NCBI RefSeq assembly: GCF_963378075.1
Contig: NZ_OY726394.1
Location: 2,790,001-2,854,000 of the forward strand
Direction of reading: 5' to 3'
Origin: Mycolicibacter sp. MU0083
Lineage (GTDB): Bacteria; Actinomycetota; Actinomycetes; Mycobacteriales; Mycobacteriaceae
DNA length: 64,000 nt
Shown: piece by piece, positions 26,501 through 35,651 of the stretch
How the letters are laid out: every line of letters begins with the position of its first letter
How positions within the stretch are numbered: the first letter of the stretch is position 1
Notes under the pieces: model-generated
Database searches by the model: none
What the model was told of the DNA's origin: nothing
The model's input: only the letters and a program-made list of their open reading frames with translations
Translations under genes and position numbers: made by a program

Positions 26501-27176
26501 ACGACTCCTCTGAATTGACCGCTTCCTGCTGCCGCTGTCGCCGTCGCCGTCGCCGGCGATCGCTGACCTGACGCTAACAATCCGAATCCCGCCGACCCGT
26601 CACCCAAACGTATGAATCTCAGCCCCGCATCACCGCCATCAGACCGTCATCAGGGCACGCGACACCCGGCTTTCCGCCATTCCGGGGAACTACTGCCGAT
26701 ACCCGTCACCACCCGGCGCCCCGCATCCGACGAACGTCCCTATCCCGAGATCTGCGACGGCGATATCGGCCGAATAGGCCACTCGCCTATATAACCGCCG
26801 ACGGCACCGGATAGAAATGGCTACTTTCACCGCCGAACGCCATGACCCACTATTCCGATCGGAAATACAGTTTTCCATTTCCGCGGCAAAGCGGTGCACC
26901 ACACCCGCCCACGGTCGCCGCGAAACGGTCTATTACCTGCTAAAACGTTCGGACTACGGGCGCCGTACTCCGAACGTATTAATGGTTAGCCCTGCCCATT
27001 CCCGCGGGTCGTCATATTCACCCGTTCGGCCGATAACGGTTTGATCAACGGGCCGTTATTCTGACGTTGTCCGAGAAGGCCGGAAAGCTTGCAAATAACG
27101 TTCGACAGTTCCCGGTCTACGTAATTCGATGCCGCATCATTCCCGAAACACGGCATCATCAAAGAAAGGATATCCG
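26501..27176. other. 676-bp intergenic region without a convincing gene
   Basis: It separates the hypothetical pair (minus) from the small secreted protein gene (plus). Two short open frames (26612-26794 and 26817-27044) have no good ribosome site, domain or signal. The region is visibly less GC-rich than its surroundings. It holds an imperfect 33-bp inverted repeat (26945-26977), a second inverted repeat ATAACGG/CCGTTAT (27033-27059) and six CGTTCG/CGAACG hexamers between 26731 and 27104. Confidence 0.6.
26945..26977. repeat. Imperfect 33-bp inverted repeat
   Basis: ACGTTCGGA, then TACGG, a GCG centre, CCGTA and TCCGAACGT, with one C/C mismatch between the blocks. On the minus strand it is followed by TTTTA, so it could be a terminator in that direction, but no minus-strand gene ends here. 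An operator or structured RNA is the alternative. Confidence 0.6.
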
Positions 27177-27419
27177 GTGAACGTACTGAAAAAGACAGTC
27201 GCGATGATCGCCGCACCCGGCTTCGTCGCCCTGGCACTGACACTGGCCCCCGCGGCATCCGCAAATCCCGGTAACTGCGCCGGCGGCGGCGGTTGGCCGG
27301 GCTTCGGCATGCGTTGCACCTCGTTGCCGTACGCCGACGGCAGCTACGACCAGTGCGACCGGGTCAACGTGCTGGGCTTCGGCGGCACCAACTGCTACCG
27401 GGTCTACCCCCCGCGTTAA
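27177..27419 (+). CDS. Small secreted protein with four cysteines
   Basis: 80 residues. The N-terminus (VNVLKKTVAMIAAPGFVALALTLAPAASA, cleavage expected after ASA) is a clear signal peptide. The mature part is about 51 residues, Gly- and aromatic-rich, with four cysteines (GNCAGG, MRCTS, DQCDR, TNCYR) that could form two disulfides. The start is GTG 27177, with AAAGGA six bases upstream. Small exported proteins of this type are common in mycobacteria, and their function is unknown. It lies 82 bases before a LuxR-type regulator on the same strand. Confidence 0.75.
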   Translation: MNVLKKTVAMIAAPGFVALALTLAPAASANPGNCAGGGGWPGFGMRCTSLPYADGSYDQCDRVNVLGFGGTNCYRVYPPR

Positions 27420-27479
27420 AGCCCCCGCCAACCGCTCCGTCCCACTCGCCTCATTAGCAACACATCTTGAACGCAAGGT

Positions 27480-27496
27480 GAACTTAGTTTAAGTTC
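27480..27496. promoter_or_regulatory. Palindrome upstream of LuxR-type regulator 2
   Basis: GAACTTA-GTT-TAAGTTC, a perfect 7-bp-arm palindrome ending six bases before the ATG at 27502. No ribosome site fits between them. The position suits an autoregulatory operator; the role is inferred. Confidence 0.5.
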
Positions 27497-27501
27497 GTGC
27501 C

Positions 27502-28272
27502 ATGTTGTCACAAGAATGTGACATGTTTCCGGTAGAGGGAACTATTGCCCGCGAATCGAGCGGCTGGCGCCCCCGGCCGATCTCCGTTGTGCTCATCGAC
27601 GGTCACGATGCGGTTCGAGCCGGGATCGAAGCATGGTGCGATGCCGCCGACCCACCGATCAAGATCGTCGCCGAGATTGCGAGTCACCAGGCGGTCTTCG
27701 GTCCCGGCGGCCACACCTTCACCAACGGCGATGTCGTGGTGTTCGACCCGCAATTCGACGACGGGCCACCACGATTCGACATCTTGAGCCGCCTGCGCCA
27801 ATCGGGCTGTCGGGTCATCGTCTACTCCCGGCTAAGCGGTGACGAGGTCATCCTGACCAGTCTGGATCTGGGTGCGGTGTCCTACGTGGTCAAGGCTGCC
27901 GGCAAGGAACACCTGATCGCCGCGGTGCAGTCGGTGCGGGCGCCGGTCCCCTACGTGGGGCCCCAGATGGCTACCGCATTACTCAAGGCCCGCACCATCG
28001 GCCGCACCAACCTCTCGGTCCGCGAAAAGGAGGTGCTGGTCAGCTGGCTGCAGACCGAGAGCAAGGAAGTCGTCGCGAAGCGGTTCGGAATCGCACCGGC
28101 GACGGTGCGCACCCACCTGCAGCGCATCCGGGAAAAATACGAAGCGGTGGGCCGTCGCGCGCCCACCAAATCCGCCCTGCTCGCGCGGGCGATCGAAGAT
28201 GGGCTGCTGAGTCTGGACAGTCTGGATTTCGACCGGCTCGACGAGACTGTCGACAACATGTTGTCCGCCTGA
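27502..28272 (+). CDS. Orphan LuxR/NarL-type response regulator, paralogue 2
   Basis: 256 residues. A receiver-like domain has VVLIDGHDAVRAG (only one acidic residue of the usual pair clearly kept), the candidate phospho-Asp in GDVVVFDPQFDDGPP, VIVYSRLS and Lys in YVVKAAGKEHL. The LuxR helix-turn-helix is NLSVREKEVLVSWLQTESKEVVAKRFGIAPATVRTHLQRIREKYEAVGR. A short tail (SLDFDRLDETVDNML) is absent from the paralogue at 24489. No sensor kinase is adjacent. The strong conservation of the DNA-binding half suggests that both paralogues may read related sites. Confidence 0.82.
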   Translation: MLSQECDMFPVEGTIARESSGWRPRPISVVLIDGHDAVRAGIEAWCDAADPPIKIVAEIASHQAVFGPGGHTFTNGDVVVFDPQFDDGPPRFDILSRLRQSGCRVIVYSRLSGDEVILTSLDLGAVSYVVKAAGKEHLIAAVQSVRAPVPYVGPQMATALLKARTIGRTNLSVREKEVLVSWLQTESKEVVAKRFGIAPATVRTHLQRIREKYEAVGRRAPTKSALLARAIEDGLLSLDSLDFDRLDETVDNMLSA

Positions 28273-28275
28273 CCG

Positions 28276-29121
28276 CTATCCGGCGGTGATCATCACGACC
28301 GCGACGCCCGCCGCCAGCATGCCGACCACCTGCAACCGCTGTACCCGCTCCCGCAGCACCACGATGGCCAACACCACCGTGACCGCGGGGAACAACGAGA
28401 TCAGCACGCTGGCCAACGACAGGTCGGAGCCCCGCAGCGCCAGCAGCATCGCGATGTTGGCCGCCGTGTCCGACAGCCCGGCCAGCAGCGCCAACCGCAG
28501 CGGCACGCCGGTGGTCAACCGCAATTCCCCGGCTCCGGCCGCTGCACTGAACACCAATACCGCCGCAGCGACTCGGGCAAACGCCAACGGCCACAGTCCC
28601 GAGTCCGCCGGCGCGGCGTGGATGAACACGAAGTCCAACCCGAACGTCACCCCGGCCCCCACGGTCAACCAGGCCACCTTGCGGGTGAACCGGTGCGGTC
28701 GGGTGTCCTCGTCGGTTGCGCCGCGACTCACCAGCGCAACGGCCACCAGCGCCAGCGCGATACCGCCGGCGGCCACGAACCCGGGCCGCTCCCCCAGGAG
28801 CAGGCCGACCAGCACCGGCACCCCGGCGGTCAGTACCGCCGACACCGGCGAGACCACCGAGATCGGACCGGCACCCAGCGCCGCGTAGAACCACCAGCCA
28901 CCCAGTCCGAGTGCCACACCGGAGGCCAGGCCCCAGCCGATGGCGCCCAACGGAATCGGGCCGCCGACGATAATCGCCAGCGTGCCCAGCAACACCAGTG
29001 CGACCGGATAGGACACCAGCACGACGCGCAGCGCCGGTACGCGCCGGGCCGCCAGCCCGCCGGCGAAGTCGCTGACCCCGAATCCGGCCGCCGACAGCAG
29101 CGCCAGCAGCGCGCCGGTCAC
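28276..29121 (-). CDS. EamA/DMT family transporter
   Basis: Drug/metabolite-transporter superfamily, 281 residues with about ten hydrophobic helices in two EamA repeats (first [22 protein letters not shown], second from about residue 145, [21 protein letters not shown]). The cargo is unknown; family members export amino acids, nucleosides or metabolites. The GTG at 29121 overlaps the smpB stop by 4 bases (GTGA), so it is the last gene of the ftsE-ftsX-smpB unit. It ends four bases from the convergent LuxR-type gene. Confidence 0.82.
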   Translation of the reverse strand: MTGALLALLSAAGFGVSDFAGGLAARRVPALRVVLVSYPVALVLLGTLAIIVGGPIPLGAIGWGLASGVALGLGGWWFYAALGAGPISVVSPVSAVLTAGVPVLVGLLLGERPGFVAAGGIALALVAVALVSRGATDEDTRPHRFTRKVAWLTVGAGVTFGLDFVFIHAAPADSGLWPLAFARVAAAVLVFSAAAGAGELRLTTGVPLRLALLAGLSDTAANIAMLLALRGSDLSLASVLISLFPAVTVVLAIVVLRERVQRLQVVGMLAAGVAVVMITAG

Positions 29122-29618
29122 ATGCCCTTGGCGCGCCGGCCCAGCGCCCGGGTGACTTCACGTTGGGCGTCGCGGCGGGCGAGATCCTGGCGCTTGTCGT
29201 GCGCCTGCTTGCCGCGGGCCAGGGCCAGTTCCACCTTCACCTTGCCTTCGGTGAAGTAGACCGACAGCGGCACCAGAGTCAGATTGCCGTCCCGGATCTT
29301 GCCGATCAGCATGTCGATCTGACGTCGGTGCAGCAGCAGCTTGCGGGTGCGTCGCGGGTCGTGGTTGGTCCAGGTGCCGTGGTGGTACTCGGGGATATGC
29401 ATGTTGCGCAGCCACACCTCGCCGTCGTCGACGGTGGCGAACGCGTCCACCAACGACGCCTGGCCGGCCCGCAGGCTCTTCACCTCGGTGCCCACCAGCA
29501 CCACGCCGCACTCGTACACGTCGAGAATCGAATAGTTGTGCCGGGCCTTACGATTCGACGCAACGATCTGCTTGGCGTTCTGCTTCTTGGCGTTTTTGTC
29601 CGCCGACTTCTTGGCCAC
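29118..29618 (-). CDS. smpB: SsrA-binding protein SmpB
   Basis: Cytosolic partner of tmRNA in ribosome rescue, 166 residues. The beta-barrel RNA-binding core is clear: [38 protein letters not shown], then [44 protein letters not shown] and the basic tail [23 protein letters not shown], which enters the mRNA channel. The start is GTG 29618. It follows ftsX, as in other mycobacteria. The matching tmRNA lies 5.7 kb downstream and has an unusual tag. Confidence 0.95.
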   Translation of the reverse strand: MAKKSADKNAKKQNAKQIVASNRKARHNYSILDVYECGVVLVGTEVKSLRAGQASLVDAFATVDDGEVWLRNMHIPEYHHGTWTNHDPRRTRKLLLHRRQIDMLIGKIRDGNLTLVPLSVYFTEGKVKVELALARGKQAHDKRQDLARRDAQREVTRALGRRAKGM

Positions 29619-29620
29619 CG

Positions 29621-30514
29621 CTACCGCCGGACGTACAAGCGCAGTGTCACGTAGCCCGTCGCCGCGGCCATAGCGACACCGAGCAGCAGCAGGATCGGCG
29701 AGATGTAGAGGATGTCGGCGTAGTCGATCCGGGCGATCAGCCGCGCTTGATAGAACTGACTGAGCGCATTGTCGAGGAACAGGGCGCGCACCACCATCAG
29801 CCCGGCGATCGCGATGATGACACCCACCGTCGCGGCCAGCACCGCCTCCACCAGGAACGGCAACTGGGTATACCAGCGGCTGGCGCCCACCAGGCGCATG
29901 ATGGAGACCTCCGTGCGCCGGGTGTATGCGGCCACCTGAACCATGTTGGCGATCAACAACACCGCCCCGATCGCCTGCACCAGGGCGATGGCGAACGCCG
30001 CACGGCTGAGCCCGTCGAGCACGGCGAACAGGCGGTCGATGAGCTTCTTCTGGTTGAGCACGTACCGGACACCCGGCTCGCCCTGCATCGCACTGTCGAA
30101 ATCGGCGCTCTGCTCGGGATTCTCCAGTTTGACGATGAACGACGGCGGGAAGCTGTCCTTGTCGGCGACGTCCTTGAACTCGGGGAATTTGCGGATGGCA
30201 TCGGCATAGGCGTCGTCGGTGTTGAGGTAGCGCACCGACTTCACGTCGTCGCGCTTCTCGATCTGCTCCCGCAGGTTCTTGCACGCCGGTGCCTCGCAGT
30301 TCGGGTCCTCGGCGGCGACTTCGGTGTCCAGGAAGACCTGCGACTCCACCCGGTCCAGATAGATGTTGCGGGACTGGTCGGCCAGGCGCACCACCAACAG
30401 CCCGCCGCCGAACAGTCCGATCGAGATGGCCGTGGTCAGTACCATCGCCACCGTCATGGTGACGTTGCGGCGCAGCCCGGTAACGACCTCGTTGAAGAGA
30501 AACCCAAAGCGCAC
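29621..30514 (-). CDS. ftsX: Cell division protein FtsX
   Basis: Membrane subunit of the FtsEX complex that controls peptidoglycan hydrolases at the septum, 297 residues. One helix near the N-terminus ([23 protein letters not shown]) is followed by an extracellular loop of about 110 residues with two cysteines (NCEAPACKN), where the hydrolase partner binds. Three more helices lie in the C-terminal half, with the FtsX-domain stretch [26 protein letters not shown]. It starts one base after the ftsE stop. Confidence 0.95.
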   Translation of the reverse strand: MRFGFLFNEVVTGLRRNVTMTVAMVLTTAISIGLFGGGLLVVRLADQSRNIYLDRVESQVFLDTEVAAEDPNCEAPACKNLREQIEKRDDVKSVRYLNTDDAYADAIRKFPEFKDVADKDSFPPSFIVKLENPEQSADFDSAMQGEPGVRYVLNQKKLIDRLFAVLDGLSRAAFAIALVQAIGAVLLIANMVQVAAYTRRTEVSIMRLVGASRWYTQLPFLVEAVLAATVGVIIAIAGLMVVRALFLDNALSQFYQARLIARIDYADILYISPILLLLGVAMAAATGYVTLRLYVRR

Positions 30515-30515
30515 G

Positions 30516-31205
30516 TCAGCGATCCATTCCGTAGACGCCGCGCTGTTCGTCGCGGACCAACCGCCCCAACGACAGCTCCACGACGCGCTGGCGCATCGAG
30601 TCGACGATGTGATGATCGTGCGTCGCCATCAGCACGGTGGTTCCGGTGCGGTTGATCCGCTCCAGCAGATCCATGATGTCCTCGCTTGTCTCCGGGTCGA
30701 GATTGCCGGTCGGCTCGTCGGCCAGCAGCACCAGCGGCCGGTTGACGAAGGCCCGGGCGATCGCCACCCGTTGCTGCTCGCCGCCGGAGAGTTCGCCGGG
30801 CAACCGGTTGGCTTTGCCGGACAGGCCGACCATCTCCAGCACCTCGGGGACGACCCGGTTGATCATCGCGGGTTTCTTGCCGATGACTTCGAGCGCGAAC
30901 GCCACGTTCTCCGACACGGTCTTCTGCTGCAGCAGCCGGAAGTCCTGGAACACGCAGCCCAACACCTGGCGCAGGCTCGGGATATGACGACCCGCCAGCT
31001 TGTTGACGTGGAACTTCGAGACCTGGATGTCTCCCGACGTCGGCGTCTCCTCGGCCAGCAGCAGCCGCATGAAGGTGGACTTGCCCGAACCCGACGGCCC
31101 GATCAGGAAGACGAACTCGCCCTTGTCGATCTTGACGTTGATGTCGTCGAGCGCCGGACGGGCCGACGATTTGTACTGCTTGGTGACATGGTCGAGCGTG
31201 ATCAT
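30516..31205 (-). CDS. ftsE: Cell division ATP-binding protein FtsE
   Basis: ABC ATPase of the FtsEX complex, 229 residues. Walker A is GPSGSGKST, the Q-loop region is VFQDFRLL, the signature is [15 protein letters not shown], Walker B is VLLADEPTG and the H-loop is ATHDHHIV. The ATG at 31205 is the family start; the frame is open further upstream, but that part overlaps the neighbouring proline-rich gene region. FtsX follows directly. Confidence 0.95.
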   Translation of the reverse strand: MITLDHVTKQYKSSARPALDDINVKIDKGEFVFLIGPSGSGKSTFMRLLLAEETPTSGDIQVSKFHVNKLAGRHIPSLRQVLGCVFQDFRLLQQKTVSENVAFALEVIGKKPAMINRVVPEVLEMVGLSGKANRLPGELSGGEQQRVAIARAFVNRPLVLLADEPTGNLDPETSEDIMDLLERINRTGTTVLMATHDHHIVDSMRQRVVELSLGRLVRDEQRGVYGMDR

Positions 31206-31218
31206 CACGGCTCGAAGT

Positions 31219-31788
31219 TTAGCCGTGCGAAACTTCCGGGCCGGGCGGAGCCGATGGCGTCGGCGCGCCGGGGTACGCCGGGGTCGGTGCCGGCGCGACA
31301 TGCGGGGGTGACGACGGGGGTGCCCCGGGCGTCGGCTGAGTCGATCCGGGTACCTCCGGTGCGGGCGGTCCGGGCACCTCCGGCGGGGGCGGCGGCGGAC
31401 AAATCGGCGGGCAGAACGGCCAGCCCGGTATCGGTGTCGGCGTCGTCGGTTCGCCGGGCGGCGGTTCCGCCGGAATGGGTTCCTCGGGCGTCGTCGGGGT
31501 GGGCGTGACGGTCTCGGTGACGGTCGCCGGCGGTTGCTGCAGTCTGGTGCGCGGCACCCACGTGTAGGCCGGGTCGGGGATGAATCCGGGTGGCACCACC
31601 TGCGGGGCCGGCGGCGGCGTCACCTCCTCGCGGTAGGTGTCGTACACCCACCACACCGCGAAGAACGCGATGATCAGCACCACCGTGGAGGTGCGGATGC
31701 GTCCGCCGAACAGTTGACCGGGCCATTGCCAGCGCTTCCGGCCCGGGCGCTCCGGCCGGTCCTCGGGCTTGCCCACCCGCAGTCTCAT
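31219..31788 (-). CDS. Proline-rich single-pass membrane protein
   Basis: 189 residues. A basic cytosolic N-terminus is followed by one helix ([20 protein letters not shown], about 34-53) and a long extracytoplasmic tail dominated by Pro, Thr and Glu, with two cysteines (PFCPPICPP) that could pair. It matches the position of Rv3103c between the MscS-type gene and ftsE in M. tuberculosis. The start overlaps the mscS stop by 4 bases. A role near the cell-division complex is a guess from position. Confidence 0.78.
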   Translation of the reverse strand: MRLRVGKPEDRPERPGRKRWQWPGQLFGGRIRTSTVVLIIAFFAVWWVYDTYREEVTPPPAPQVVPPGFIPDPAYTWVPRTRLQQPPATVTETVTPTPTTPEEPIPAEPPPGEPTTPTPIPGWPFCPPICPPPPPPEVPGPPAPEVPGSTQPTPGAPPSSPPHVAPAPTPAYPGAPTPSAPPGPEVSHG

Positions 31789-32687
31789 GGGGTCTCCACC
31801 GGCTTGACCTCTCCGGCGGTGACGACACCGACCGAGGCCAGCGCGCGCACCACCTGGACCCGCAACCGGCGTCCCACCTCGAACTGCTTGCCCGGCAGGG
31901 TGCGCGCCACCATCCGCAGGTTGACGACCCCCACTTCGAGGCTCTCCACGCCCATCATCGAGGGCTGGTCCAACAGCAGGTCGCGCAGCGGGGCGTCGGC
32001 CTCACGGGCGTTCTCACAGACCTGGTGCAACACTTCGTTGACCCGGGTCAGGTCGGCACTGGTGGGCACCGGGATGTCGACGACGGCACGGGCCCAGTCC
32101 TTGGACAGATTCAGCGACCGGACGATATTGCCGTTGGGGACGGTGAACACCTCGCCGTTGGGTGTACGCAGTTTCGTCACCCGCAACGTCACCTCCTCGA
32201 CGGTCCCGAGTGCTTCGGTCAGCGCCCCGGTCATCGACAACTGCACCAGGTCACCGAAGCCGTACTGCTTCTCGGTGATGATGAAGAACCCGCTCAGTAG
32301 GTCCTGCACCAGTTTCTGTGCGCCGAAGCCCAGGGCGCCACCCAGCACCGCGGCCGGCCCGACCAGGGATCCGACCGGGATGTCGAGGATGCTGGTGATC
32401 TGGACGGCGACCACCACGCACAGCAACACCACCGCCACCCAGGAGATCACCGAGGCGACCGCCTGGCGATGCTTGGAGGCTTCCGACCGCACCAGGGCAT
32501 CGCTGGCGGCGAAGCCGTGTTCCAGCCGTCGGGTGACCCGCCGCGCCGACCAGCTGATGAACCGGGATGCCAGTACCGCTCCGATCAGCAGCAGGACGAT
32601 CCGCAGGCCCTTGGTGATGACCCACTCGCCGATCTGACCGCGCCACAGGTCGTGCCAGCGCTGTCCCGGGGAGAAGGCCAGAACCAT
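31785..32687 (-). CDS. Mechanosensitive ion channel, MscS family
   Basis: Small-conductance channel-type protein of 300 residues. Helices are LRIVLLLIGAVLASRFISW, VASVISWVAVVLLCVVVAVQI and the pore helix with the Gly/Ala pattern GSLVGPAAVLGGALGFGAQKLVQDLLSG. A beta-rich cytosolic domain follows (GDLVQLSMTGALTEALGTVEEVTLRVTKLRTPNGEVFTVPNG, the family signature). It corresponds in position to Rv3104c. It starts three bases after the prfB stop, so it is expressed with prfB. Confidence 0.88.
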   Translation of the reverse strand: MVLAFSPGQRWHDLWRGQIGEWVITKGLRIVLLLIGAVLASRFISWSARRVTRRLEHGFAASDALVRSEASKHRQAVASVISWVAVVLLCVVVAVQITSILDIPVGSLVGPAAVLGGALGFGAQKLVQDLLSGFFIITEKQYGFGDLVQLSMTGALTEALGTVEEVTLRVTKLRTPNGEVFTVPNGNIVRSLNLSKDWARAVVDIPVPTSADLTRVNEVLHQVCENAREADAPLRDLLLDQPSMMGVESLEVGVVNLRMVARTLPGKQFEVGRRLRVQVVRALASVGVVTAGEVKPVETP

Positions 32688-32690
32688 CGG

Positions 32691-33806
32691 CTAGTCGCCT
32701 TCCGGCCTGTTGCGCCAGCGGATGCCGGCCTCCAGGAACCCGTCGATGTCCCCGTCGAGCACCGCGGCCGGGTTGCCGACTTCGAACTCGGTGCGCAGGT
32801 CCTTGACCATCTGGTACGGGTGCAACACGTAGGAACGCATCTGGTTGCCCCATGAACTGCCACCGTCGCCCTTGAGCGCGTCCATCTCGGCGCGCTCCTC
32901 CTGGCGCTTGCGTTCCATCAGCTTGGCCTGCAGCACCCGCATTGCCGAAACCTTGTTCTGCAGCTGCGACTTCTCGTTCTGGCAGGTGACGACGATCCCG
33001 GTGGGGATGTGGGTCAGTCGGACCGCGGAGTCGGTGGTGTTCACCGACTGACCGCCCGGCCCGCTGGAGCGGTAGACGTCGACTCGGACGTCGCCCTCGG
33101 GGATGTCGATGTGGTCGGTGGTCTCCACCACGGGCAGCACCTCGACCTCGGCGAACGACGTCTGCCGGCGCCCCTGGTTGTCGAAGGGACTGATCCGCAC
33201 CAGCCGGTGGGTGCCCTGCTCCACCGACAGGGTGCCGTAGGCGAACGGTGCATGCACCGCGAACGTCGCACTCTTGATCCCGGCCTCTTCGGCGTAGGAG
33301 GTGTCGAACACCTCCACGCCATAGTTGTGCTGTTCGGCCCAGCGGATGTACATCCGCATCAACATCTCCGCCCAATCCGCGGCGTCCACGCCGCCGGCAC
33401 CCGAGCGGATCGTGACCAGTGCCTCGCGCTCGTCGTACTCACCCGACAGCAGGGTGCGGACCTCCATGGTCTCGACGTCGGTGCGCAGCGAAGCGAGCTC
33501 GGCGTCGGCCTCGGCATAGGCGTCGGCGGCGGCGGCGCCCTCTTCCTCCGCGGCCATCTCGTAGAGCACCGGCAGATCGTCGAGACGGCGCCGCAGGTCT
33601 TCGATCCGACGCAACTCCCCCTGCGCGTGCGACAACTCGCTCGTCACGCGTTGGGCTCGGGCCTGGTCGTCCCAGAGATTCGGATCAGACGCCTCGTGCT
33701 CGAGTTTTTCGATGCGGCTGCGCAGTCCGTCGACATCTACCACCCGCTCCACCGTGGTCAAGGTGGCGGCGAGTGCAGTGATCTCAGGCTGACGGTCGGG
33801 TTCCAC
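32691..33806 (-). CDS. prfB: Peptide chain release factor 2
   Basis: Terminates translation at UGA and UAA, 371 residues. The stop-codon-reading SPF tripeptide is in [15 protein letters not shown], and the peptidyl-hydrolysis GGQ is in [21 protein letters not shown]. An N-terminal helical domain (about 1-105) is followed by domains 2-4. The start is GTG 33806, which gives the mycobacterial N-terminus VEPDRQPEI. There is no in-frame TGA or slippery site near the start, so the autoregulatory frameshift known in E. coli prfB is absent. A TAACGT -10-like hexamer lies eight bases before the GTG, so the mRNA may be leaderless. Confidence 0.95.
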   Translation of the reverse strand: MEPDRQPEITALAATLTTVERVVDVDGLRSRIEKLEHEASDPNLWDDQARAQRVTSELSHAQGELRRIEDLRRRLDDLPVLYEMAAEEEGAAAADAYAEADAELASLRTDVETMEVRTLLSGEYDEREALVTIRSGAGGVDAADWAEMLMRMYIRWAEQHNYGVEVFDTSYAEEAGIKSATFAVHAPFAYGTLSVEQGTHRLVRISPFDNQGRRQTSFAEVEVLPVVETTDHIDIPEGDVRVDVYRSSGPGGQSVNTTDSAVRLTHIPTGIVVTCQNEKSQLQNKVSAMRVLQAKLMERKRQEERAEMDALKGDGGSSWGNQMRSYVLHPYQMVKDLRTEFEVGNPAAVLDGDIDGFLEAGIRWRNRPEGD

Positions 33807-33916
33807 GCATATCAACGTTACCGGCGCGCCGAATCGGGTTGGCACCAGACCGATACCCCCGCCCGGTTTCTGCGTTTAGCATCACGGGACAGCCCCCGTA
33901 CAGAAAGCTGGTGAGG

Positions 33917-35293
33917 ATGCGTCCCTACCATGTCGCGATCGTCGGTTCCGGCCCCTCCGGGTACTTTGCCGCGGCTTCCCTCCTCAAACTGGCGGCCGGC
34001 GGCGAGACCGACGTCCGCGTCGACATGCTCGAGATGCTGCCGACCCCGTGGGGGCTGGTGCGTTCGGGCGTCGCCCCCGATCACCCGAAGATCAAGTCGA
34101 TCAGCGCGCAGTTCGAGAAGACCGCGGCCGATCCGCGATTCCGGTTCTACGGCAACGTCACCGTCGGTGAGCACGTCATGCCCGAGGAGCTGGCCGAACG
34201 CTACGACGCGGTGATCTACGCGATCGGCGCCCAGTCGAATCGGCAGTTGGGGATCCCCGGGGAGGATCTTCCCGGCAGCGTCGCCGCGGTGGATTTCGTC
34301 GGCTGGTACAACGCGCATCCGCACTTCGCCGACCACGCCCCGGATCTGAGCTGCAAACGCGCCATCGTGGTCGGCAACGGCAACGTGGCCTTGGATGTGG
34401 CGCGCATCCTGGTCAGCCAGCCCGATGAACTGCGGCGCACCGACATCGCCGACCACGCCCTGGATCTGCTCGACCGGCGCGGCGTCGAAGAGGTGGTGAT
34501 CATCGGCCGGCGCGGCCCGTTGGAAGCCACCTTCACCAGCCCGGAACTACGCGAACTCGGCGACCTCAAGGGCCTCGACGACGTCGACGTGGTGATCGAC
34601 GCGAGCGAGTTCGCCCACCTCACCGACGAGGACATCGAGGCGGCCGCCAAGCACCCCAAGCAGAACGCCAAGGTGCTGCGCGGCTATGTCGGACGCGAGA
34701 TGCGCCCCGACCACCGCCGGATCGTGTTCCGGTTCTGCACGTCCCCGATCGAGATCCGCGGCGACGGCCGGGTCGAGGAGATCGTGTTGGGCCGCAACGA
34801 ACTGGTCACCGATGACAACGGCCGGGTCAGTGCGCGTGACACCGGCGAGCGTGAGGTCATGGCCGCCCAACTGGTGGTGCGCTCGGTCGGCTATCGCGGC
34901 GTGCCGATGCCGGGGCTGCCGTTCGACGAGCGCAGCTGCACCATCCCCCACACCGAGGGACGCATCGAGGGCACCACGAACCAGTACGTCGTCGGCTGGA
35001 TCAAGCGCGGGCCGTCGGGTGTGATCGGTTCCAACAAGAGCGACTCGCAGGCCACCGTCGACACGCTGGCCGCCGATCTGGCCGCCGCCGCGGCCGCCGG
35101 CGGATTGTCCGATGTCGGAACCGATTACGAGCAAGAGCTGCACCGGTGGCTGCTCTCGCGCCAGCCGGAGCTGATCACCGCCGAGCACTGGAATCGGATC
35201 GACGCCCATGAGCGGTCGTCGGGTGAACCGCACGGCCGTCCGCGGGTCAAGCTGGCCAACGTCGCCGACATGTTGCGGGTCGGCCAGGGCTGA
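33917..35293 (+). CDS. fprA: NADPH-ferredoxin reductase FprA
   Basis: Adrenodoxin-reductase-type flavoenzyme that passes electrons from NADPH to ferredoxins, for example for P450s. 458 residues. The FAD motif VAIVGSGPSGYFAAASLL is at the N-terminus, LPTPWGLVRSGVAPDHPKIK follows, the NADPH motif is AIVVGNGNVALDVARIL, and VVGWIKRGPSGVIGSNKSDSQ near the end is the family signature. The ATG at 33917 gives the M. tuberculosis-like N-terminus (MRPYHVAIVGSGPSG). It is divergent from prfB with a 110-bp gap. It could serve the CYP125-like enzyme encoded at 8243. Confidence 0.95.
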   Translation: MRPYHVAIVGSGPSGYFAAASLLKLAAGGETDVRVDMLEMLPTPWGLVRSGVAPDHPKIKSISAQFEKTAADPRFRFYGNVTVGEHVMPEELAERYDAVIYAIGAQSNRQLGIPGEDLPGSVAAVDFVGWYNAHPHFADHAPDLSCKRAIVVGNGNVALDVARILVSQPDELRRTDIADHALDLLDRRGVEEVVIIGRRGPLEATFTSPELRELGDLKGLDDVDVVIDASEFAHLTDEDIEAAAKHPKQNAKVLRGYVGREMRPDHRRIVFRFCTSPIEIRGDGRVEEIVLGRNELVTDDNGRVSARDTGEREVMAAQLVVRSVGYRGVPMPGLPFDERSCTIPHTEGRIEGTTNQYVVGWIKRGPSGVIGSNKSDSQATVDTLAADLAAAAAAGGLSDVGTDYEQELHRWLLSRQPELITAEHWNRIDAHERSSGEPHGRPRVKLANVADMLRVGQG

Positions 35294-35307
35294 GCGGGCC
35301 CGCCGGC

Positions 35308-35628
35308 TCAGGCCGGCGGCTCGACCCGGCGCCAGTTGTCCGGGTTGCGGGGCGAGTAGCGCACCGGCACCAGCTCACCGATGCTCGGCCACGCGTCGAC
35401 GTCGACGGCGTAGCGCTGATACACCTCGTGCTCGTGCACGGACGGCCCGTGCAGGACCCCGGTGATGGTGACGTATTGGGCGCCGTCGGCGTCGGGCCGC
35501 GGGCTGACGCCGGTGACCAGCAGGGTGCCCTCTTCGGCCCCGGCGCCCGGTCCGCCCCGGATGAGTCGCGGCGCCAGGAATCCCGCCAGAATCGCCAGCA
35601 GTAACAGCAGCGCCCCGATCTCCCACAT
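35308..35628 (-). CDS. Small membrane-anchored hypothetical protein
   Basis: 106 residues. One N-terminal helix ([22 protein letters not shown]) is followed by a compact beta-rich domain ([68 protein letters not shown]). No known family recognised. It is convergent with fprA and divergent from hisN, 23 bases away. Confidence 0.7.
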   Translation of the reverse strand: MWEIGALLLLLAILAGFLAPRLIRGGPGAGAEEGTLLVTGVSPRPDADGAQYVTITGVLHGPSVHEHEVYQRYAVDVDAWPSIGELVPVRYSPRNPDNWRRVEPPA

Positions 35629-35651
35629 CCGGCCATGGTAGGACTTTCGCC

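Noticed and set aside
26817..27044. 75-codon plus-strand frame in the 26501-27176 gap
   Set aside because: No ribosome site, no signal or domain, atypical codon use, and it runs through the 33-bp inverted repeat.
33700..33845. Possible programmed frameshift in prfB
   Set aside because: RF2 genes often need a +1 shift at an early TGA, but this frame is continuous from GTG 33806 with no TGA or slippery stretch.
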